Origin: Streptomyces xanthochromogenes
GTDB lineage: Bacteria; Actinomycetota; Actinomycetes; Streptomycetales; Streptomycetaceae
Assembly: GCF_014650455.1 (NCBI RefSeq)
Contig: NZ_BMUZ01000011.1
Location: 248,001-312,000, forward strand
DNA length: 64,000 bases
Direction: 5' to 3'
The position numbers were made by a program, and so were the translations under genes. Numbering within the stretch: the stretch's first letter is position 1; each line of letters opens with the position of its first letter. Under the pieces are notes generated by a model. The model ran no database searches. It was not told the DNA's origin and worked only from the letters and a program-made list of their open reading frames with translations. Below, one piece after another: positions 60,462 to 64,000 of the stretch.

Positions 60462-61859
60462 GTGAACACTCCTGTGAACAATGGTCGGTCGAGCCTCGGC
60501 CCGGACGCCGCACGGCAACTCGCCACCGCCACCAAGACCGTTCCGCAAATGCGCGGAATCACCCCGCGCTATCTGCTGCGCGCGCTGCCCTGGGTGGACG
60601 TCGAATCCGGCGTCTACCGGGTCAACCGCCGGCGTTCCTTCGTCCTGGGCGACGACCGGATCAGCACGTACGACGAGGACGGCACCCCGTGCGTCATGCC
60701 GGGCGACCTGCGCGAGCTGCCCTACTTACGTGACGCCGAGGACGATCTCCTCGGCGAACTCGCGGGCTCCTTCACGCCGGTGACGTTCGACGCCGGGCAG
60801 GTGCTCGTCCAGGAGGGGGACCCCGCCGAGCGGCTGTGGGTCCTGGTGCAGGGACGCGCGGAGAAGCGCGTCACCGGCCGGTACGGCGAGGACGCCCTGC
60901 TCGAAGTCGTGGGCGACGGCCAGTTCTTCTGTCTCGACTCCTGGACCCGTGGCGAGCCGATGCCGTACCGCGTCAAGGCGCTCACTCCGGGTACCGCACT
61001 GTGCGCCGACCGGGCCACGCTCGCCCAACTGGCGGACCGGAAGCCGGAGTTGCGTACCGCGATGGACGCGTACGCCGCGGGCGACGGGATGCGGCCCGGC
61101 GCGGAGGCGCCCATCGACCTCAGCTCGGGGCACGTCGGCGAGGTCGATCTGCCGGGTACCTATGTCGACTACGAGGACGCGCCGCGTGAGTACCACATGA
61201 CGCTCGCCCAGACGGTGTTGCGCGTCCACACCCGGGTCGCGGACCTGTACAACGGCCCGATCGACCAGACGCGTGCCCAGTCCAACCTGACGGTGCAGGC
61301 GCTGCGCGAGCGGCAGGAGGCGGCCCTGCTCAACCACCCCGAATTCGGCCTCCTGAACAACGTCTCCGCCGGTCAGCGCGTGCAGTCCCGGACCGGTTCA
61401 CCGACCCCGGACGATCTCGACGAGCTGCTGGCCCGGGTGTGGAAGCAGCCCGGCTTCTTCGTGGCGCACCCCCGGGCGATAGCCGCCTTCGGCCGCGAGT
61501 GCACCCGCCGGGGCGTACCGCCGGTGACCGACAACCGCTACGGCAGCCCGCTGCTCACCTGGCGGGGAGTGCCGCTGCTGCCCTCCGACAAGGTCCGCTT
61601 CTCCGGCGGCGGGGCCGTCGGCACCACGGAGATCCTGCTCATGCGCACGGGCGAGGCCGAGCAGGGCGTGGTCGGGCTGCGTCCCGCGGGCGTCCCCGAC
61701 GAGGTCGAACCCGGCCTGTCCATGCGGAACATGGGGGTCGACCAGAAGGGCATCACCTCGTACCTGATGACGGCGTACTTCAACACGGCCGTCCTGGTGG
61801 AGGACGCGATCGCCGTGCTCCAGAACGTCGAGGTGTCCAACTACCATGACTACTCCTGA
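60462..61859 (+). CDS. Family 2 encapsulin shell protein with cyclic-nucleotide-binding domain (2B type)
   Basis: This 465-residue protein should self-assemble into an HK97-fold nanocompartment. Residues ~1-90 are the N-terminal arm (RYLLRALPWVDVESGVYRVN). Residues ~100-205 form a cNMP-binding-like insert (FTPVTFDAGQVLVQEGDPAE, ERLWVLVQGRAEKRV, VVGDGQFFCLDSW), which marks the 2B type. Residues ~215-465 carry the shell fold (EYHMTLAQTVLRVHTRVADLYN, LNHPEFGLLNNV, TWRGVPLLPSDKV and a final NTAVLVEDAIAVLQNVEV). GTG 60462 follows GGAGG with 5-base spacing; the longer open frame upstream is not used. The stop overlaps the next start by 14 bases. The next gene encodes a cysteine desulfurase, the natural cargo candidate. 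Confidence 0.9.
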   Translation: MNTPVNNGRSSLGPDAARQLATATKTVPQMRGITPRYLLRALPWVDVESGVYRVNRRRSFVLGDDRISTYDEDGTPCVMPGDLRELPYLRDAEDDLLGELAGSFTPVTFDAGQVLVQEGDPAERLWVLVQGRAEKRVTGRYGEDALLEVVGDGQFFCLDSWTRGEPMPYRVKALTPGTALCADRATLAQLADRKPELRTAMDAYAAGDGMRPGAEAPIDLSSGHVGEVDLPGTYVDYEDAPREYHMTLAQTVLRVHTRVADLYNGPIDQTRAQSNLTVQALRERQEAALLNHPEFGLLNNVSAGQRVQSRTGSPTPDDLDELLARVWKQPGFFVAHPRAIAAFGRECTRRGVPPVTDNRYGSPLLTWRGVPLLPSDKVRFSGGGAVGTTEILLMRTGEAEQGVVGLRPAGVPDEVEPGLSMRNMGVDQKGITSYLMTAYFNTAVLVEDAIAVLQNVEVSNYHDYS

Positions 61860-63114
61860 CGTTACGGAGCGGATCGCCCCGCCCGGGCGCCGACCGGGCG
61901 GATTCACACCGGAGTCGGCACGCAAGGACTTCCCGATCCTGCACCGCACGGTCAACGGGCATCCGCTGGTGTGGCTGGACAACGCGGCCACCACGCAGAA
62001 GCCGCGCCAGGTCATCGAGGCGATCGCCGGCTACTACGGCACGGCCAACTCCAACATCCACCGCGGCGCCCACACCATGGCCCGGGAGGCCACCGAGATG
62101 TACGAGGCGGGCCGGGCCGCCGTCGCGGACTTCCTGGGGGCGCCGTCGCCCGACTCCATCGTGTTCGTACGGGGCACGACGGAGGCCGTGAACCTGGTCG
62201 CACAGAGCTGGGGGCGGGCCCATCTCGGCCCGGGCGACGACATCCTCGTCCCGGTCCTGGAGCATCACTCGGACATCGTGCCCTGGCAGTTGATCGCGCG
62301 CGAGACCCGGGCGCGCGTCGTCCCGGTGCCGCTCCTCGCGGACGGACGGATCGACCAGGACGCCTACGCGGACCTGCTCTCCTCACGCACCCGGCTCGTC
62401 GCGATCAGCCAGGCCTCGAACGTACTCGGTACGGTCCCACCGGTGCGCGAGATGACGGCGCTCGCCCACCGCTACCGGGCGAAGGTGCTGGTCGACGGGG
62501 CGCAGGCGGTGGCCCACCGGCCCGTCGACGTCACCGATCTGGACGCCGACTTCTACGCCTTCTCCGGACACAAGCTGTACGCACCCACGGGCATCGGCGC
62601 GCTCTACGTGAAGCCCGGGGTCCTCGCGGATCTGCGGCCCTGGCAGGGCGGCGGCAACATGATCGACTCGGTGTCCTTCGAGCGCACCACGTTCGCCCCG
62701 GTGCCCCACCTCATGGAGGCCGGCACCGGGAACATCGCCGGGGTGGCCGGGCTGCTCGCCGCGCTCAAGTGGTTCATGTCCTTCGACCGGGACGCGGTCG
62801 CGGCGTACGAGGACGAGCTGACGGCGTACGCCCAGCAGACGATGGCGATGGTGCCGGGTCTGGAGATCCTGGGGTCGGCGCCGGGCCGGATCGCGGTGCT
62901 CACGTTCACCATGGCGGGCCACGACCCGGCGGCCGTCGCGTCCTGGCTGGACCGGGACGGCATCGCGATTCGGGCCGGTCACCACTGTGCGCAGCCCGCC
63001 CTTGCCCACTACGGCCTGGAGTCGGCGGCCCGCGCCTCCTTCGCGCTGTACAACACCCCGGAGGAGGTGGACGAGCTCGTGGCGTCGCTGCTGCGCCTGC
63101 ACGAGTCGGCCTGA
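61846..63114 (+). CDS. SufS-type cysteine desulfurase, probable encapsulin cargo
   Basis: This 422-residue PLP enzyme removes sulfur from cysteine as a protein persulfide. The PLP Lys is K243 in AFSGHKLYAPTG, the His region is LEHHSDIVPW, and the catalytic Cys is C381 in GHHCAQP, as in SufS/CsdB proteins. Its N-terminus carries an extra ~25 residues before the usual start (IAPPGRRPGGFTPESARKDFP), rich in Gly, Pro and Arg. That is much shorter than the ~200-residue disordered tail I recall for desulfurases packaged in other family 2 encapsulins. No sufBCD, sufE, iscU or serine acetyltransferase gene is adjacent. Its start lies inside the shell gene, so the two are co-translated. Confidence 0.92.
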   Translation: MTTPDVTERIAPPGRRPGGFTPESARKDFPILHRTVNGHPLVWLDNAATTQKPRQVIEAIAGYYGTANSNIHRGAHTMAREATEMYEAGRAAVADFLGAPSPDSIVFVRGTTEAVNLVAQSWGRAHLGPGDDILVPVLEHHSDIVPWQLIARETRARVVPVPLLADGRIDQDAYADLLSSRTRLVAISQASNVLGTVPPVREMTALAHRYRAKVLVDGAQAVAHRPVDVTDLDADFYAFSGHKLYAPTGIGALYVKPGVLADLRPWQGGGNMIDSVSFERTTFAPVPHLMEAGTGNIAGVAGLLAALKWFMSFDRDAVAAYEDELTAYAQQTMAMVPGLEILGSAPGRIAVLTFTMAGHDPAAVASWLDRDGIAIRAGHHCAQPALAHYGLESAARASFALYNTPEEVDELVASLLRLHESA

Positions 63115-63278
63115 CCCCGTGCGGGTCCGGCCCCGGGGCCCCCGTGGTTGCCGGGCCCCGGCCGTTCGGGTCGCATCCCGGGTGGGCCGGGTGTGTGATG
63201 GAGGGGACGCGTCGAGGGGTCCCGGCCGGCCACGGCCGGGGCCGCCCCAGGGGGCAGCAGTGACGAAGGGAGTCGCTC

Positions 63279-63626
63279 ATGCACACCGGACGCACACGTC
63301 GAGCGCTGGCCGCGGGCCTGCTCGCCTGCGGTCTTTCCGCGGGCGGCGTCGCCATGGCGGTCACCGCCACCGCGGCCCCGGCACACCATGACGACGGACC
63401 CGTGTGGGGCACCGTGACCTCGCGCATCGAACTGAACGTACGGGAGGACCCGACGCTGCGCGCCGATGTGGTGACGAGTCTGTCGCCGGGCGACCAGGAC
63501 CGTGTGGAGTGCAAGACGCACGGGACGCAGGTGAACGGCACCGGCTGGTGGTACTGGCTGGGCCACGCGCGCGGCTGGGTCAGCGCCTCGTACGTCGACG
63601 CGCAAGGACGCGTCCCCGACTGCTAG
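63279..63626 (+). CDS. Secreted SH3-domain protein
   Basis: This 115-residue exported protein starts with a Sec signal peptide (RRALAAGLLACGLSAGGVAM, cleavage after about ATAAPA). The rest is a single bacterial SH3-like domain (IELNVREDPTLRADVVTSL, GTGWWYWLGHARGWVSASYV). Two cysteines (CKTHG, and the last residue C) could form a disulfide. Such small proteins bind cell wall or proteins outside the cell. A GAAGGGAG ribosome site lies 6-9 bases before ATG 63279. It is followed by a perfect terminator. Confidence 0.9.
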   Translation: MHTGRTRRALAAGLLACGLSAGGVAMAVTATAAPAHHDDGPVWGTVTSRIELNVREDPTLRADVVTSLSPGDQDRVECKTHGTQVNGTGWWYWLGHARGWVSASYVDAQGRVPDC

Positions 63627-63675
63627 GACGTCCTCGACCGCCAGGGCATCCCCGGCCCCCGCCGGTCGACGCGCA

Positions 63676-63699
63676 GCCCCACCGCCGGTGCGGTGGGGC
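63676..63699 (+). terminator. Hairpin terminator after the SH3 gene
   Basis: Perfect 10-bp stem GCCCCACCGC/GCGGTGGGGC with the 4-base loop CGGT, 50 bases past the stop codon. Confidence 0.85.
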
Positions 63700-63825
63700 C
63701 GCGGCATGTCGCGAACCGGACGGTGAAGGAGCCCGGGGCCCCGTGTTCCGGTCGTGCCGGGTCGGCGCCCGCGCGCGACCCGCCGAACGGGGTGGTGCAC
63801 TTTGCCGACTCGCCCTCTCCTTCTC

Positions 63826-63854
63826 TTGACATGCACTTGTCCGGCCGCTGTGAT
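63826..63854 (+). promoter_or_regulatory. Likely vegetative promoter TTGACA-N17-TGTGAT
   Basis: A perfect -35 hexamer, ideal 17-bp spacing and a 4/6 match to the -10 hexamer lie 60 bp upstream of the partial gene at the right edge. This fits a HrdB-type promoter. Confidence 0.75.
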
Positions 63855-63914
63855 GTGGTTGCTTTCGTTCGACACCGTTCGTTTGTGCGCCAATCACCCT
63901 CACCGGAGCCGCAC

Positions 63915-64000
63915 TTGACTGCCGAACTGCACAGCTTCAGACACCGTCTCACCGCTTCCCTGGGTGCTCTCGCTCTCGTCGCGGGCGGTGTGACGGTCGC
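63915..64000 (+). CDS. Secreted protein, N-terminal fragment only
   Basis: The reading frame from TTG 63915 gives TAELHSFRHRLTASLGALALVAGGVTV before the window ends. This is a basic head followed by a hydrophobic core, a typical Sec signal peptide. A GGAG ribosome site lies about 7 bases upstream and a strong promoter 60 bp upstream. Nothing of the mature protein is visible, so no function can be given. Confidence 0.6.
   Translation, partial: MTAELHSFRHRLTASLGALALVAGGVTV

Noticed and set aside
63129..63163. Imperfect hairpin after the desulfurase gene as a terminator
   Set aside because: The stem is GC-rich but needs a bulge and has no supporting feature, so it was left out of the feature list.

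Overview
The window is a stretch of high-GC actinobacterial chromosome, almost certainly Streptomyces or a close relative. The GC content is very high, GTG and TTG starts are common, and ribosome binding sites are GGAGG-like. Genus-typical families are present: an NsdA-like regulator, DUF397, DUF5709, TPR-type Ser/Thr kinase, NsdA-like HTH, ROK regulator, type B L31 and a secreted SH3 protein. I found no rRNA, tRNA, CRISPR array, transposase, integrase or phage gene, so this reads as resident chromosome rather than a mobile island. All calls come from reading the sequence and from remembered family knowledge; no database search was run.

Layout. 0-9.3 kb: partial NsdA-like regulator, phosphotransferase-fold protein, secreted amidase, a small conserved protein, a large LuxR-type ATPase regulator broken by an exact 26-bp tandem duplication, a class I terpene synthase divergent from it, and a lone DUF397 protein. 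9.3-22.9 kb: an acyl-CoA island. It holds two Cys-less thiolase-fold proteins, a doubled DUF35/OB-fold protein, an enoyl-CoA hydratase and a divergent FadD19-like CoA ligase. Around these lie two alpha/beta hydrolases (one decayed), PaaK, two more CoA ligases and a nitronate monooxygenase. Gene content and order recall the mycobacterial steroid side-chain block (fadD19/echA19 and Rv3521-Rv3523). 22.9-31 kb: beta-lactamase-fold hydrolase, FAD oxidoreductase, TPR kinase, MpaB-like protein and a FadE26-like acyl-CoA dehydrogenase.

31-42 kb: CBS protein, small conserved protein, a compact second Rho, tandem carboxymuconolactone decarboxylase-like protein, AraC regulator divergent from an MFS exporter, PAP2-diacylglycerol kinase fusion, DUF488, a membrane protein, a TDT-family transporter and an epimerase. 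42-50 kb: DUF5709, L31 type B, the dhaKLM operon, PIG-L deacetylase, a 2,4-dienoyl-CoA reductase, and PadR and MarR regulators. 50-60 kb: an XRE-cupin regulator divergent from an ASST-fold/NCS2 permease pair, a two-RCK channel-like protein, diaminopimelate decarboxylase, GNAT, VOC, Nudix and ROK genes. 60-64 kb: a two-gene encapsulin operon (family 2 shell with cyclic-nucleotide-binding insert plus SufS-type cysteine desulfurase), an SH3 protein and the start of another secreted protein.

How the parts connect. Two matches to the KstR-type box TNNAACNNGTTNNA lie in front of echA/fadD and the FadE26-like gene. A third match overlaps a longer palindrome in front of the dienoyl-CoA reductase. A separate 22-bp operator is shared by the echA/fadD promoter and the nitronate monooxygenase-CoA ligase operon. 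These suggest that the scattered acyl-CoA genes form one regulon controlled from outside the window. The most interesting self-contained system is the encapsulin-desulfurase pair at 60.46-63.11 kb.
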